DNA of 64,000 nt from Bacillota bacterium (GCA_021768085.1 JAETOJ010000004.1:1-64000); one strand, 5' to 3'; counted from the first letter of the stretch, positions 42,203-53,046 are shown. Notes: a model not told the origin generated them from the letters alone. Program-made: numbers and translations.

Positions 42203-44078
42203 GGTTCAGGCCTTCCCCCGCCTCCGGCAATGTCTCCAGCGCCGCCGGATTGTCGTACACCAGCTGGAACTGGGCGGCATCCATGCTCTCGTGCTTCAGC
42301 AGGAATTGGGCCACCGTCTCTAATTTGTCCCGATCCCGCTGCAATATTTCCCGGCACTTCTCATAGGCCCCGTCCAGCAGGGCCTTCACCTCCCGGTCGA
42401 TGAGGGCGGCGGTCTCCTCGGAGTAGGGCTTGGCCTGGGCCATGGAGCGGCCGATGAACACCTCGTCATGGCCCCCGCCGAAGGCGGTGTGGCCCAGCCG
42501 TCCGCTCATGCCGTATTTCGTCACCATGTCCCGGGCAATGGAGGTGGCCCGCTCCAGGTCGCTCACCGCGCCGGTGCACACGAAGCCCAGGGCGGTCTCC
42601 TCGGCGCAGCGGCCCCCCAGGAGGGTGGCCAGCGTCTCCTCCAGCCGCAGCTGGGTCACGTGATCCCGATCCTCCTGGGGCCGGTTGATGGTCATGCCCG
42701 CGGCGCTGCCCCGGGGGACGATGGTGATCTGCTGCACCGGATCCTGGGTGGGCAGGGCGTGGCTCACCACGGCGTGGCCCGCCTCGTGATAGGCGGTGAT
42801 CCGCCGATCCTCCTCGATCCGGGCCCGGCTGCGCTTCTCGGGGCCCGCCAGCACCTTGATCACCGACTCCTGCACGTCCGCCAGGGTGATAAACCGCTGG
42901 TCCTTCCGGGCGGCCAGCAGGGCGGACTCGTTCATCAGGTTCTCCAGATCCGCCCCGGTGAAGCCGGTGGTCTCCCGGGCGATCTCTCGCAGATCCACGT
43001 CCTCCGCCAGGGGCTTCTTCCGGGTGTGCACCCGGAGGATCTCCTCCCGGCCCTTCATGTCCGGCCGGCCCACATACACCTGCCGGTCAAACCGGCCCGG
43101 CCGGAGCAGGGCGGGATCCAGGATGTCCTGCCGGTTGGTGGCGGCCAGCACAATGACCCCCTCGTTGGCGGAGAAGCCGTCCATCTCCACCAGCAGCTGG
43201 TTCAGGGTCTGCTCCCGCTCGTCGTGGCCGCCGCCCAGGCCGGTGCCCCGCTGGCGGCCCACGGCGTCGATCTCGTCGATGAACACGATGGCGGGGCTGT
43301 CCTTCTTGGCCTGGTCGAACAGATCCCGCACCCGGGACGCGCCCACGCCCACATACAGCTCCACAAAGTCGGAGCCCGAGATGGACAGGAACTTCACCCC
43401 TGCTTCCCCGGCCACGGCCTTGGCCAGCAGGGTCTTGCCGGTGCCCGGTGGGCCCACCAGCAGCACGCCCTTGGGGATACGGGCCCCCAGGTCGATAAAC
43501 TTCTGGGGCTCTCTAAGAAAGTCCACCAGCTCCTGGAGCTCCTGCTTCTCCTCGTCCGCCCCGGCCACATCGTCAAAGGTGACCGTGCTGTCCTTGCCGC
43601 CCTCCACGGTGCGGGCCTGTCCGAAGCGGCTGACCCCCGGGCCGCCGCCCCCCTGGGAGGCGCTCTGCTGCCGGGCATTCAGCATCATCCACAGCACCAG
43701 CGCCAGCGCCGCCGAGGCCAGACAGGGGATCAGCACCACCAGCCACAGGGGCAGCTCAAAGGGCTTGCGGAAGTCGTATTCCTCCAGAATGCCCTTCTCC
43801 GTCTGCTCCTGGATCAGGGGCTCCAGCTCCTGCCGGAAGGCGTCCACGTCCGCCAGCTCGTGTCGGCGCACATTGCCGTCCCGCAGCTCCATGGTGAGCA
43901 GGCCGTTGCCGTCCACCACGAACCGGGCCACCTGCTCCCGCTGGAAGTAGCCCAGTGCGGCGGAATAGGTCACCTGGCCCCCCCGGCCCGCCCCGGTGAA
44001 GGCGGCCAGCCCCCACAGCAGGGCGGCGAGTATGACCACATAAAATAGAATGCTTACCAATCTGTTTTGCTGCTTCAA
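42177..44078 (-). CDS. ftsH: ATP-dependent membrane zinc protease FtsH
   Basis: 633 aa. Two membrane segments ([20 protein letters not shown] and [19 protein letters not shown]) flank the extracytoplasmic domain. AAA core with [29 protein letters not shown] and [22 protein letters not shown]; zinc site HEAGH ([14 protein letters not shown]). Degrades misfolded membrane proteins. TTG start (44078) after AAGGAGAAAAAACG. The leader region contains copy 3 of the dispersed repeat. Confidence 0.95.
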   Translation of the reverse strand: MKQQNRLVSILFYVVILAALLWGLAAFTGAGRGGQVTYSAALGYFQREQVARFVVDGNGLLTMELRDGNVRRHELADVDAFRQELEPLIQEQTEKGILEEYDFRKPFELPLWLVVLIPCLASAALALVLWMMLNARQQSASQGGGGPGVSRFGQARTVEGGKDSTVTFDDVAGADEEKQELQELVDFLREPQKFIDLGARIPKGVLLVGPPGTGKTLLAKAVAGEAGVKFLSISGSDFVELYVGVGASRVRDLFDQAKKDSPAIVFIDEIDAVGRQRGTGLGGGHDEREQTLNQLLVEMDGFSANEGVIVLAATNRQDILDPALLRPGRFDRQVYVGRPDMKGREEILRVHTRKKPLAEDVDLREIARETTGFTGADLENLMNESALLAARKDQRFITLADVQESVIKVLAGPEKRSRARIEEDRRITAYHEAGHAVVSHALPTQDPVQQITIVPRGSAAGMTINRPQEDRDHVTQLRLEETLATLLGGRCAEETALGFVCTGAVSDLERATSIARDMVTKYGMSGRLGHTAFGGGHDEVFIGRSMAQAKPYSEETAALIDREVKALLDGAYEKCREILQRDRDKLETVAQFLLKHESMDAAQFQLVYDNPAALETLPEAGEGLNHGKGQSDG

Positions 44079-44096
44079 CGTTTTTTCTCCTTCTCA

Positions 44097-44206
44097 TCGT
44101 CGGGGCAAGCTCCATATCGCTCGCTTCCGCCTGCGGCGAAAGCTCGTTCATTTCGCTGCCCCTCCTCTCCCCACAAAGCCAAAGGCCGGCTTTGCGGGGG
44201 CCCCGC
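44097..44206 (-). repeat. Dispersed 110-bp GC-rich repeat, copy 3 (diverged)
   Basis: Read on the minus strand it begins GCGGGGCCCCCGCAAAGCC, keeps the CCCCGCAAAGCC/GGCTTTGTGGGG hairpin, GAGAGGAGG and the CTTTCGCCGCAGGCGGAAG-type second hairpin, and ends CCCCGACGA. It has the same length and order as copies 1 and 2 but many substitutions. It sits between hpt and ftsH, in host rather than mobile DNA. Confidence 0.7.
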
Positions 44207-44224
44207 AACGGGCCCGCCCCATCG

Positions 44225-44767
44225 TTATGCGCCGTAGACGCTGGGCTTCAAAACCCCCACATAGGGCAGGTTGCGGTACTTCTCCGCGTAGTCCAACCCG
44301 TAGCCCACGATGAAAGCGTCGGGGATGGTGAAGCCCACGTAGTCGGCGGTGATGGGCTTGGTGCGGCGCTCCGGCTTGTCCATGAGGGCACAGATGCGGA
44401 TGGAGGCCGGCTTCCGGGCCCGGAGCACATCCATGAGGTAGTACAGGGTGTTGCCCGAGTCCAGGATATCCTCTACGATGATCAGATCCTTGCCCTCGAT
44501 GGAGTCGGACAGATCCTTTTTAATCTCCACCTGCCCGGAGCTGGTGGTGCCCGCCCCGTAGGAGGACACGGCCATAAAGTCCACCGTCACGTTCAAGTCG
44601 ATGGCCCGGGTGAGATCGGCCATGAAGATGTAGGATCCCCGCAGCACGGAGATCAGCATGGGCTCCCGGCCCGCGTAGTCCGCGGCAATTTGCTGCCCCA
44701 CCTCCCGGACGCGAGCCCGAAGCTGCTCCTCGGTGTAAAGCACCTGTTCAATGTCTGGATGGATCAT
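44225..44767 (-). CDS. hpt: Hypoxanthine phosphoribosyltransferase
   Basis: 180 aa. The PRPP-binding motif is LIIVEDILDSGNTLYYLMDV, with LRGSYIFMADLTRAI (flexible loop) and CALMDKPERRTKPI and the C-terminal VGYGLDYAEKYRNLPYVGVL. Salvages hypoxanthine and guanine. ATG 44767 has the better spacing to GAGGAG; ATG 44773 is an alternative. Overlaps the tilS 3' end by 20 bp. tilS-hpt-ftsH is a classic Firmicute gene order. Confidence 0.95.
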   Translation of the reverse strand: MIHPDIEQVLYTEEQLRARVREVGQQIAADYAGREPMLISVLRGSYIFMADLTRAIDLNVTVDFMAVSSYGAGTTSSGQVEIKKDLSDSIEGKDLIIVEDILDSGNTLYYLMDVLRARKPASIRICALMDKPERRTKPITADYVGFTIPDAFIVGYGLDYAEKYRNLPYVGVLKPSVYGA

Positions 44768-46097
44768 GTTCATTCTCCTCTGCTCTTAGAATAATATGCA
44801 GGGCCGCCTCTCCCGGCTGGGCCAGAAACTCCCGGCCGGGGCCAAAGCCCCCCAGGGCCGCCGCCCGCCCAGAAGCGTCCAGCACGGGGACAAGCCCCCG
44901 GCGGCAGGCGGGCACCCGCCCCTCGATCATCAGCTTTTTCACCGTCTTGGCCGGACGCTTCCCCAGGGTGATCTGATCTCCCTCCTGCCGGGGGCGGATG
45001 AGGTAGCGATCCGGCTTCAAATAGAACTCCCGGGGGCTGACATATGCTTTCCCCGGACACTCCGCCCGGATACAGCGGATGATCCAGCTCCCCCAGCGGT
45101 TCTCGCCCTCCATCAGCTCTTTGGGGGCGGGCGGTTCCGGATCCTCCTGACGGGACAGCACCAGCAGCCCATACTGCCGCCGCGCAGTTCCCCCCGGTAC
45201 GTCGATTTGGGCGGAGGGATCCTCCCCCAGGGCCAGGGCCAGCATTCCCTCCCGATGGACGGACTGGCCCCCCAGCCCCACCTGCTCCAAAAGCTGCCCG
45301 CAGGCCCGCAGGGCGATGGGCCGAGGCGCCTGGCGCAGATCGTCCACGTTGACCGCCAGCCCCCCTGGCACCTCCAGCCCCTTCCCGCTGATCCGGGCCG
45401 CCTGCCGGGACAGCTCCTCCTCGTCCTCCCGCAGGCGGTCGGCGGCGGCGCAGATGTGCTCCACCGCCCTCGGGTTCAGCTCCTCCAGCAGGGGCAGCAA
45501 CTCCAGGCGCACCCGGTTGCGGGTGTAGGCCGGGTCGGCGTTGGTCTCGTCCTCCACATGGGGGACGTTGTGTTTCTCCAAATAGGCCTCAATCTCCCGC
45601 CGGGTCACGTCCAGCATGGGCCGGACGATATCCCCCCGGCGCGACTGGATGCCCACAAGCCCGTTGAGCCCGCACCCCCGGATCAGGTTCATCAGCACCG
45701 TCTCGGCGTTGTCCCCGGCGTGGTGGCCGGTGGCCACGAGGATGGGGTGCTCGTTGTCCCCCCGCTCCCAAGCGGCGCCCTCCAGAAAACGGTAGCGCAG
45801 GATCCGCCCCGCCTCCTCTACGGAAAGTTTATGTTGGAAGGCATACTCCTCTACGTTTTCCCGGCAGCGGAACAGCGAGACGTTTTGTTTTTCGCACCAG
45901 TCCCGGACGAAGTCCTCGTCCCGCTGGGCGGTGGGGCGCAGGCCGTGGTTGAAGTGGGCGGCGGACACCGTCCAGCCGTACTTCTCCCGCCCCTCCAGCA
46001 GGCGGCACAGCAGGTACATACTGTCCGCCCCGCCGGACAGGGCGCACAGCACCCCCGTCCCCGGGGGGATCAGATCAAAGCGAAAGGGGTCGCCCAT
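44748..46097 (-). CDS. tilS: tRNA(Ile)-lysidine synthase
   Basis: 449 aa. PP-loop SGGADSMYLLCRLL near the start, AHFNHGLRPTAQRDEDFV, ATGHHAGDNAETVLMNLIRG, and a C-terminal TilS substrate-binding region. Puts lysidine on C34 of tRNA-Ile2 so that AUA codons are read. I use ATG 46097, two bases past the dnaB stop with GAGG upstream; ATG 46115 lies inside dnaB and lacks a ribosome-binding site. Confidence 0.93.
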   Translation of the reverse strand: MGDPFRFDLIPPGTGVLCALSGGADSMYLLCRLLEGREKYGWTVSAAHFNHGLRPTAQRDEDFVRDWCEKQNVSLFRCRENVEEYAFQHKLSVEEAGRILRYRFLEGAAWERGDNEHPILVATGHHAGDNAETVLMNLIRGCGLNGLVGIQSRRGDIVRPMLDVTRREIEAYLEKHNVPHVEDETNADPAYTRNRVRLELLPLLEELNPRAVEHICAAADRLREDEEELSRQAARISGKGLEVPGGLAVNVDDLRQAPRPIALRACGQLLEQVGLGGQSVHREGMLALALGEDPSAQIDVPGGTARRQYGLLVLSRQEDPEPPAPKELMEGENRWGSWIIRCIRAECPGKAYVSPREFYLKPDRYLIRPRQEGDQITLGKRPAKTVKKLMIEGRVPACRRGLVPVLDASGRAAALGGFGPGREFLAQPGEAALHIILRAEENEHDPSRH

Positions 46098-46098
46098 C

Positions 46099-47460
46099 TC
46101 ACAGATCCTCGTCATCGTATTGGTAAGCCAGGTTGCGGAACACGGTGAACTCCGGCCGCCACTCCATCATCACGGTGCCCGTCTCACCGTGGCGGTTTTT
46201 CGCCACGATGCACTCCGCCAGGTTGGGGTTCTCCGTGTCGTCCTCGTAGTAGCTCTCCCGGTGGATGAACATGACGATGTCCGCGTCCTGCTCGATGGCG
46301 CCGGACTCCCGCAGGTCGGACAGCATGGGCCGGCGCTGGCCGGCGCTGCGGCTCTCGTTGGCCCGGGACAGCTGGGAGGCGCAGATCACCGGCACGTTCA
46401 GCTCCTTGGCCATCAGCTTCAGGGAGCGGGACATATCGGACACGATCTGCTGCCGGTTCTCGTTGTTCTTGGGGGGGCCTCCCGCCGAGGTCATGAGCTG
46501 GAGGTAGTCCACGATCACCAGCCCCAGATCGTCGATGCGGCGGCACTTGGCGTTGATCTCCGCCACCGACAGGGAGGCGTCGTCGTCCAGGTACATCTTG
46601 GCCTGGCTTAAACTGGCCACCGCCAGGGCCACCCGGCCCCACTCGTCCTCCCCCACAATGCGCCCGGTGGTCAGCTTCTTGTTGTCGATGAGGGCCTCGG
46701 TGGCCACCAGCCGCAGGCCCAGCTGGGCCTTGCTCATTTCCAAGGAAAACACCGCCACGCTTTTCCCCGAGTGCTTGGCGGCCTCCACCCCGATGTTCAT
46801 GGCCAGGGAGGACTTGCCCATGCCGGGCCGGCCCGCCACGATGATGAGGTCGGAGTCGTTCAGCCCGGAGATCCGCCGGTCCAGGTCCACAAGCCCGGTG
46901 GAGATGCCCGGGAACTCGCCCCCCTGGGCCTGCCGCTCCTTGATGGTATCCCACACCTCATTCATCACAGAGGAGATGTGGCTCAACCCCCGGGCGGCCC
47001 GGCCCTGCCGGATGGCGTAGATGCGCTGCTCCGCCGCCTCCAGGATCTGGGCGGCGGTGCCCGACTCGGCCCGCACCAGCTCCTCCAGCTCGCCGGCGGC
47101 CTCCCCCACCCGGCGCAGCAGCGCCTTGTCCGCCACAATGTCCACGTACTCCAGCACGTTGGCGGCGGTGGGGGTGATCTCCATCAGCTGGCGCAGGTAG
47201 GGCACCGTGTTGTCGTCATAGGCCCCCGCCTGCTTCATCCGATCCACCACCGTCACCGGGTCGATGGTCTCGAACCGGTTGAACATGGTGAACATCACGT
47301 CGAACAGCGCCCGGTTCTGGCGCATATAGAAGTCGTCGGGCCGCAGCCGCTCCATGACGGCGGGGACGCACCGCTCGTCGATGAGCATGGAGCCCAGCAC
47401 CGACTGCTCCGCCATCACGGAATGGGGGAGCTGCAATTCCATCAGTTCGTCCGCGGGCAT
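46099..47460 (-). CDS. dnaB: Replicative DNA helicase
   Basis: 453 aa. DnaB N-domain (MELQLPHSVMAEQSVLGSML), linker and RecA-type helicase domain with VAGRPGMGKSSLAMNI (Walker A), LVIVDYLQLM (Walker B) and SRSLKLMAKELNVPVI, then the QLSRANESR arginine-finger region. Unwinds DNA ahead of the fork. ATG 47460 after AAGGAGG. Order gdpP-rplI-(small)-dnaB is conserved in Firmicutes. Confidence 0.96.
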   Translation of the reverse strand: MPADELMELQLPHSVMAEQSVLGSMLIDERCVPAVMERLRPDDFYMRQNRALFDVMFTMFNRFETIDPVTVVDRMKQAGAYDDNTVPYLRQLMEITPTAANVLEYVDIVADKALLRRVGEAAGELEELVRAESGTAAQILEAAEQRIYAIRQGRAARGLSHISSVMNEVWDTIKERQAQGGEFPGISTGLVDLDRRISGLNDSDLIIVAGRPGMGKSSLAMNIGVEAAKHSGKSVAVFSLEMSKAQLGLRLVATEALIDNKKLTTGRIVGEDEWGRVALAVASLSQAKMYLDDDASLSVAEINAKCRRIDDLGLVIVDYLQLMTSAGGPPKNNENRQQIVSDMSRSLKLMAKELNVPVICASQLSRANESRSAGQRRPMLSDLRESGAIEQDADIVMFIHRESYYEDDTENPNLAECIVAKNRHGETGTVMMEWRPEFTVFRNLAYQYDDEDL

Positions 47461-47491
47461 GGGTGGGGCCTCCTTTCAGCGGATGGGATGT

Positions 47492-47764
47492 TCAGTCGAT
47501 TTTGGCCCCACACCTGGGGCACTCAAAGGTCTTGCCCGTCTTGGGCAGGGTCTTGCCGCACTTGGGGCAGCGCCAGTATTTATAGAGGATCAGGGCCATC
47601 ACCACCCACAGCCCAAAGGCCAGGTAAAGAGGCCACACCTGCCGGAGAGACACCGCCAGCACCCCTAACAGAATGGCCGGCACCAGCAGCCGCCCGATGA
47701 TGCCCTGGGCCTGCTTGGGCGTCCAACGGCGGGGGGCGGGGGGCGCTTTTTCCTTCTTCGCCAT
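47492..47764 (-). CDS. Small membrane protein with C-terminal zinc ribbon
   Basis: 90 aa. A basic, proline-rich N-terminus, two hydrophobic segments (LLVPAILLGVLAVSL and YLAFGLWVVMALILY), then two C-x2-C pairs (CPKC and CPRC) that form a zinc ribbon on the cytosolic side if the N-terminus is inside. No known family function. Starts immediately after the rplI stop, between rplI and dnaB where most relatives have no gene. Confidence 0.7.
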   Translation of the reverse strand: MAKKEKAPPAPRRWTPKQAQGIIGRLLVPAILLGVLAVSLRQVWPLYLAFGLWVVMALILYKYWRCPKCGKTLPKTGKTFECPRCGAKID

Positions 47765-48214
47765 TTACTTCTCCTCGATGGCCAGCACGTGGATCACGCC
47801 GGACACCTCGCTGCCCAGCTTGCACTTCACATCAAAGGCGCCGAAGGACTTGATGGGCTCGGCCAGCACGATCTTGCTCTTGCCCACGTCCATATCAAAC
47901 TGCTTTTTCAGCTCCTCGGAGATCTCCTTGCTGGTGATGGAGCCGAACAGCTTGCCCCCCTGGCCCGCCCGGGCCTTGATCTTCACCTGCACGCCCTCCA
48001 GCCGCTCCGCCAGGGCCTGGGCCGCCGCCTTCTCCTCAGCCAGCCGGGCGGCCTTGGCCTTGTCCTGCATTTTCATGGTGTTCACGTTCTCTGCCGTGGC
48101 CTCCACCGCCAGCTTCCGGGGCAGGAGGAAGTTCCGCCCGTAGCCGTCGGACACCTCCACCATCTGGCCCTTCTTACCCTGTCCCTTCACGTCCTGCTGT
48201 AAAATTACCTTCAT
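47765..48214 (-). CDS. rplI: 50S ribosomal protein bL9
   Basis: 149 aa, full length. MKVILQQDVKGQGKKGQMVE and the GYGRNFLLPRKLA signature, a long connecting helix, then the C-terminal rRNA-binding domain (KLFGSITSKEISEELKKQF). ATG 48214 preceded by GGAGGGAACGACC. Second gene of the gdpP transcript. Confidence 0.97.
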   Translation of the reverse strand: MKVILQQDVKGQGKKGQMVEVSDGYGRNFLLPRKLAVEATAENVNTMKMQDKAKAARLAEEKAAAQALAERLEGVQVKIKARAGQGGKLFGSITSKEISEELKKQFDMDVGKSKIVLAEPIKSFGAFDVKCKLGSEVSGVIHVLAIEEK

Positions 48215-48254
48215 GGTCGTTCCCTCCTATGAAATCCGAGCATATGCCCATGGG

Positions 48255-50267
48255 TTATGTTTCCTCTAATTTTTCCTTGTCGTTGTCAAAATAGCTGTCC
48301 AGCACCGCGATCAGCTCCCGGCGCACCTCGTCCACCGTCCGCCCCGGGATCTGGGCCCCCGCCGCCGCCGCGTTGCCACCACCGCCCAGGGCCTCCACGA
48401 TGACCTGCACGTTGGTGGCGCCGATGCTCCGGGCGGAGAGGATCACCCGATCCCCGTCAGGATAGAGGACGAAGGAGGCGGAAATACCCGCGATGTTCAG
48501 CAGCTCGTCCGCCGCCTGGGCGGCGGTGACCCGGCCCACGGTGGCGTTCACCGCGGCGATGGCAATGTCCGGCCGGTAGAGCTTAGCGGCCTGGATGACG
48601 CCGTACTTGGCCACCGTGTCGTTCAGGTCGGTCTGGAACAGCTTGCGCACCTCGCCGGTGTCCCCGCCGGCCCGGCGGAGCATGGCCGCCGCCTCGAAGG
48701 TGCGGCCTCCGGTGCGCATGGTGAAGTTCTTGGTGTCCAGCATCAGCCCCGCCATCATGGCCTGGGCCTCCCCGGGCAGCAGGTCGGTGGGCTCCATCAG
48801 GTAGGCGATGAGCTCCGCCACCAGCTCGCAGGCGGAGGAGGCATAGGGCTCGTGGAAGTTCAGCGCCGCCCCCTCGATATAGGTGGCCGCCCGCCGGTGG
48901 TGATCGATGACCGCCACCTTGTTGCAGGAGGCCAGCAGCTCCCGATCCTGCACCTGCTCGGGCCGGTTGGTGTCCACCACCACCAGCAGGGACTGGGAGT
49001 CCGCCCGAACCATGGCCTCCTGGGGATCCAGGAACACGCCCTCATACTGGGGCAGCCTGCCCACCCGGTCGTACAGCTCGTCGGCGGGGGTGGGGCCCGG
49101 CTCCCGGACGATGTAGTGGGGGATCCCCTTCATCCGGGCGATGGCGCACACGCCTACCGCCGCCCCCACTGCGTCCATATCCGGTGATTTGTGGCCCATC
49201 ACCAGCACCTGGGAGGCGTCCGCCACCAGCTCGCCCATGGCGGAGGCCATCACTCGGCTCTTGACCTTGGTGCGCCGCTCCGCCTCCTTACTGCGCCCGC
49301 CGTAAAATTCAAAGGTGAAGCGGTTCTTGATCACCGCCTGATCGCCCCCCCGGGACAGGGCCATCTCCACTGACAGGTTGGCGAAACGGTACAGCTCGTC
49401 GAAGGTGTCCCCGTCCACGCCGATGCCGATGGACATGGTGGCGGCGATGCCGGCGGGATTCACCACCTCCCGCACGCTATCCAGCAGGGAGAACTTTTCC
49501 GCCTTGAAGCCCGCCAGGTACTGCTCCTCAAAGAGGAACAGGAACCGATCCCGATCCAGCCGGAGGAAGATCCCCTTGGAGTCCTCTACCCATTGGGACA
49601 GCCGCTGGCTGATCTGGCTGAGCATGGCGGAGCGGATGTTCTCGTCCTGGCCGTTGATGGCGTCCTCGTAGTTGTCCAGCAGCAGCAGGGCCAGCACCGG
49701 CCGAGTGGCGTGGTAGATGTCCCGGGTGTCCGCCAGCTCCGTCACGTCCAGCCAGTAGGTGGTGGCCAGCACCGTCTCGTCCCCGCCGGCGGCGGAGCGA
49801 ACCACGTCACCGAACACCTGGTAGCGCCGGCCGCCCAGCTCCACCTCCTCCGGGCACTCAGTTTTGCCCTCCAGCAGCCAGCGGCTGTCAAAGGTGGGGG
49901 CCAGATCCGCCAGCTTGGTGTCAAACAGGCCCTCCCGGTCGCCGGTGAGCCGGAGGAACCGCTCGTTGGACCACACCACCTCGTCCGTCTCCGGCCGGAA
50001 GATCACCAGGGGCAGGGGGCAGTTCAGGGTGCCGTCCCGGGTGGCCTGATCCATGCTGTCCAGCAGCTCCTTGAGATAGCGGTTGGCCGCCTTCCGGCGG
50101 CGCAGGCGGTCGGCCAGATAGGCCGCGAACAGCGCTGCCGTCGCCGCCAGCTCCACGGCGGCGGCGTCCCACCGGCCCAGCAGGCCAGTCACGCCGCAGA
50201 AGGCCAGCAGCACCGCAAAATACAGCCCGATCCGGGGGGCCAGCATCCGGGTCAGCTTCTGATACAC
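48255..50267 (-). CDS. gdpP: c-di-AMP phosphodiesterase GdpP (PAS / degenerate GGDEF / DHH-DHHA1)
   Basis: 670 aa. Two N-terminal membrane segments, a PAS domain, a degenerate GGDEF domain (LDRDRFLFLFEEQYL in place of GGDEF), then DHH motifs GHKSPDMDAVGAA, VVVDTNRP and VIDHHRRA, and DHHA1 with GGGGNAAAAGAQ. Hydrolyses the second messenger c-di-AMP, linked to K+ and cell-wall control; this window also carries Trk K+ uptake. GTG 50267 has AAGAGG eight bases upstream and suits the promoter; ATG 50288 would leave only ~11 nt of leader. Heads the rplI-dnaB-... cluster. Confidence 0.93.
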   Translation of the reverse strand: MYQKLTRMLAPRIGLYFAVLLAFCGVTGLLGRWDAAAVELAATAALFAAYLADRLRRRKAANRYLKELLDSMDQATRDGTLNCPLPLVIFRPETDEVVWSNERFLRLTGDREGLFDTKLADLAPTFDSRWLLEGKTECPEEVELGGRRYQVFGDVVRSAAGGDETVLATTYWLDVTELADTRDIYHATRPVLALLLLDNYEDAINGQDENIRSAMLSQISQRLSQWVEDSKGIFLRLDRDRFLFLFEEQYLAGFKAEKFSLLDSVREVVNPAGIAATMSIGIGVDGDTFDELYRFANLSVEMALSRGGDQAVIKNRFTFEFYGGRSKEAERRTKVKSRVMASAMGELVADASQVLVMGHKSPDMDAVGAAVGVCAIARMKGIPHYIVREPGPTPADELYDRVGRLPQYEGVFLDPQEAMVRADSQSLLVVVDTNRPEQVQDRELLASCNKVAVIDHHRRAATYIEGAALNFHEPYASSACELVAELIAYLMEPTDLLPGEAQAMMAGLMLDTKNFTMRTGGRTFEAAAMLRRAGGDTGEVRKLFQTDLNDTVAKYGVIQAAKLYRPDIAIAAVNATVGRVTAAQAADELLNIAGISASFVLYPDGDRVILSARSIGATNVQVIVEALGGGGNAAAAGAQIPGRTVDEVRRELIAVLDSYFDNDKEKLEET

Positions 50268-50305
50268 CGCGCACACCTCTTTTCCCATTTTCCCATAGAT
50301 AAAAG

Positions 50306-50334
50306 ATTATACCAAATCGCGGCGGCAAAGGCAA
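50306..50334 (-). promoter_or_regulatory. Promoter of the gdpP cluster
   Basis: Minus strand TTGCCT (50334-50329), a 17-bp spacer and TATAAT (50311-50306). The divergent space up to rpmE also has a CCCCCGCGG/CCGCGGGGG hairpin (50367-50392). Confidence 0.6.
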
Positions 50335-50431
50335 GGGCGTGGCGGTCAATTCGGGAAAATACTTTTCCCCCGCGGCGCTCCGGCCGCGGGGGCGGCTGAA
50401 AAAGAAAGATCCTGGGAATGAAAAAAAGTGC

Positions 50432-50460
50432 TTGCATTTTCCCGCGGGACGTGATATTAT
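50432..50460 (+). promoter_or_regulatory. Promoter of rpmE
   Basis: TTGCAT (50432-50437), a 17-bp spacer and TATTAT (50455-50460). Confidence 0.65.
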
Positions 50461-50526
50461 ACACCTTGCGTTTACAAGGGGCCGTTGCGCCCTTGACTTT
50501 TCATCGACAGAAAGAGGTGAATCCCC

Positions 50527-50727
50527 GTGAAGGAAGGCATCCATCCCAGCTACAACCACACCACCATTACGTGCGCGTGCGGCAACGTCATCGAGACTGG
50601 CTCGACCAGGAAGGACATCAAGGTGGAAGTCTGCTCCAAGTGTCACCCCTTCTACACCGGTAAGCAGAAGATGGTGGATACCGGCGGACGCGTCAGCCGC
50701 TTCAACAAGAAGTTCGGCCTGGGCTGA
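50527..50727 (+). CDS. rpmE: 50S ribosomal protein bL31, zinc-binding form
   Basis: 66 aa, GTG start after [36 protein letters not shown] with [13 protein letters not shown]: four cysteines (C-x-C and C-x2-C) mark the zinc-holding (C+) type rather than the zinc-free paralogue. Single-gene unit with its own promoter and terminator. Confidence 0.96.
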   Translation: MKEGIHPSYNHTTITCACGNVIETGSTRKDIKVEVCSKCHPFYTGKQKMVDTGGRVSRFNKKFGLG

Positions 50728-50741
50728 AACCCTGTCACTCC

Positions 50742-50777
50742 AAGACCCGCTGCACACAGCAGCGGGTCTTTCTCTTT
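50742..50777 (+). terminator. Terminator of rpmE
   Basis: AAGACCCGCTGC (50742-50753) and GCAGCGGGTCTT (50759-50770) form a perfect 12-bp stem with a 5-nt loop, followed by T-rich sequence. Confidence 0.88.
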
Positions 50778-50830
50778 TTTCATCCTGTCCCGCATATAAT
50801 AGACCATATAAAACCAGGAGGTATCCCATC

Positions 50831-51331
50831 ATGTTCCAGAAGGTCGATCCCAAATCCCTGACCCTGAACCCCTTTGCCGCCATCGGCGATCAGTGGATGC
50901 TCATCACCGCCGGTACCCCGGAGCGGCTCAACACCATGACCGCCTCCTGGGGCGGCCTGGGCGTGCTGTGGGGGGTGCCCATGGCCACCTGCTATCTCCG
51001 CCCCCAGCGGTATACCAAGGAGTTTGTGGACGCGAGCGGATACTTCACCCTGTCCTTCTTCGGAGAGAAGTACCGCCCCCAGCTCAGCCTGTGCGGCTCC
51101 AAAAGTGGCCGGGACGTGGACAAGGTGAAGGAGTGCGGCTTCACCGTGGCCACCGGGGCGGGGAATGCCCCTTACTTTGAGCAGGCTCAGCTGGTGCTGG
51201 TGTGCCGCAAGCGGATGGCTATGCCCATGGATCCCGCCCTCATGCCGGAGGACGTGAAGGACAAATGGTACAAGGGCGACTATCACACCATGTATTGGGG
51301 GGAGATCGTGGAGGCGCTGAAAAAAGTATAA
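50831..51331 (+). CDS. Flavin reductase-like (FMN-binding split barrel) protein
   Basis: 166 aa. PFAAIGDQWMLITAGTPERL with NTMTASWGGLGVLWG is the FMN-binding part of the flavin-reductase-like family, followed by RPQRYTKEFVDASGYFTLSF and CGSKSGRDVDK. Likely binds FMN; partner unknown. ATG 50831 after CCAGGAGGTATCCCATC; a TATAAT at 50795-50800 is its probable -10. 30 bp before hflX. Confidence 0.85.
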   Translation: MFQKVDPKSLTLNPFAAIGDQWMLITAGTPERLNTMTASWGGLGVLWGVPMATCYLRPQRYTKEFVDASGYFTLSFFGEKYRPQLSLCGSKSGRDVDKVKECGFTVATGAGNAPYFEQAQLVLVCRKRMAMPMDPALMPEDVKDKWYKGDYHTMYWGEIVEALKKV

Positions 51332-51361
51332 TTCCAAAGAAAACGAGGTAATTTACCCCAT

Positions 51362-52624
<1,263 letters not shown>

Positions 52625-52641
52625 AGTTCAGCCCAAAAAAT

Positions 52642-52674
52642 AAAGGACGCGGAGGCATTGCCCTCGCGTCCTTT
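52642..52674. terminator. Terminator between hflX and the convergent XRE gene
   Basis: AAAGGACGCG (52642-52651) pairs with CGCGTCCTTT (52665-52674), with A- and T-tracts on both sides. Confidence 0.8.
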
Positions 52675-52914
52675 TTATTCGTTGTTATCATCCCTAAAGT
52701 CGAAAAGCTGCTTGGTTGTTACGCCCAGCGCATCGGAAAGCCTGAACAGCACATCAAAAGACGGCCCGACCTTGCCTAACTCAATTGAGCTTACATAGGT
52801 GCGGTCTATATCTGCTGCCTCCGCAAGCTGCGACTGCGACCAGCGCTTTTTCTTCCTATAGTACACTACATTCAAGCCAAATTTCATATATCGCTCCCAG
52901 TATTCCTCTTTCAC
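52675..52914 (-). CDS. Small XRE-family regulator
   Basis: 79 aa. Almost entirely one Cro/CI HTH: FGLNVVYYRKKKRWSQSQLA, EAADIDRTYVSSIELGKVGP, then FRLSDALGVTTKQLFDF. I place the start at GTG 52914, behind GGGGGTG; ATG 52887 (GGGAG upstream) is possible. It is AT-richer than surrounding genes. It is divergent from the 69-aa gene, whose promoter lies between them, so it may repress that gene or itself. Confidence 0.75.
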   Translation of the reverse strand: MKEEYWERYMKFGLNVVYYRKKKRWSQSQLAEAADIDRTYVSSIELGKVGPSFDVLFRLSDALGVTTKQLFDFRDDNNE

Positions 52915-52987
52915 GTAAACACCCCCATATGTGCATTTTACCAAGGGAGTATTTAGGATGGAACTGACGCACACCCGGCAAGGGCGA

Positions 52988-53016
52988 TTGACAATCATCA
53001 AATGTTGTGTTACAGT
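52988..53016 (+). promoter_or_regulatory. Promoter of the 69-aa gene
   Basis: TTGACA (52988-52993), a 17-bp spacer and TACAGT (53011-53016), between the small XRE gene and the 69-aa gene. Confidence 0.6.
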
Positions 53017-53046
53017 ATATCCCGTAGAAGGGAGGTCTTATTCAAA

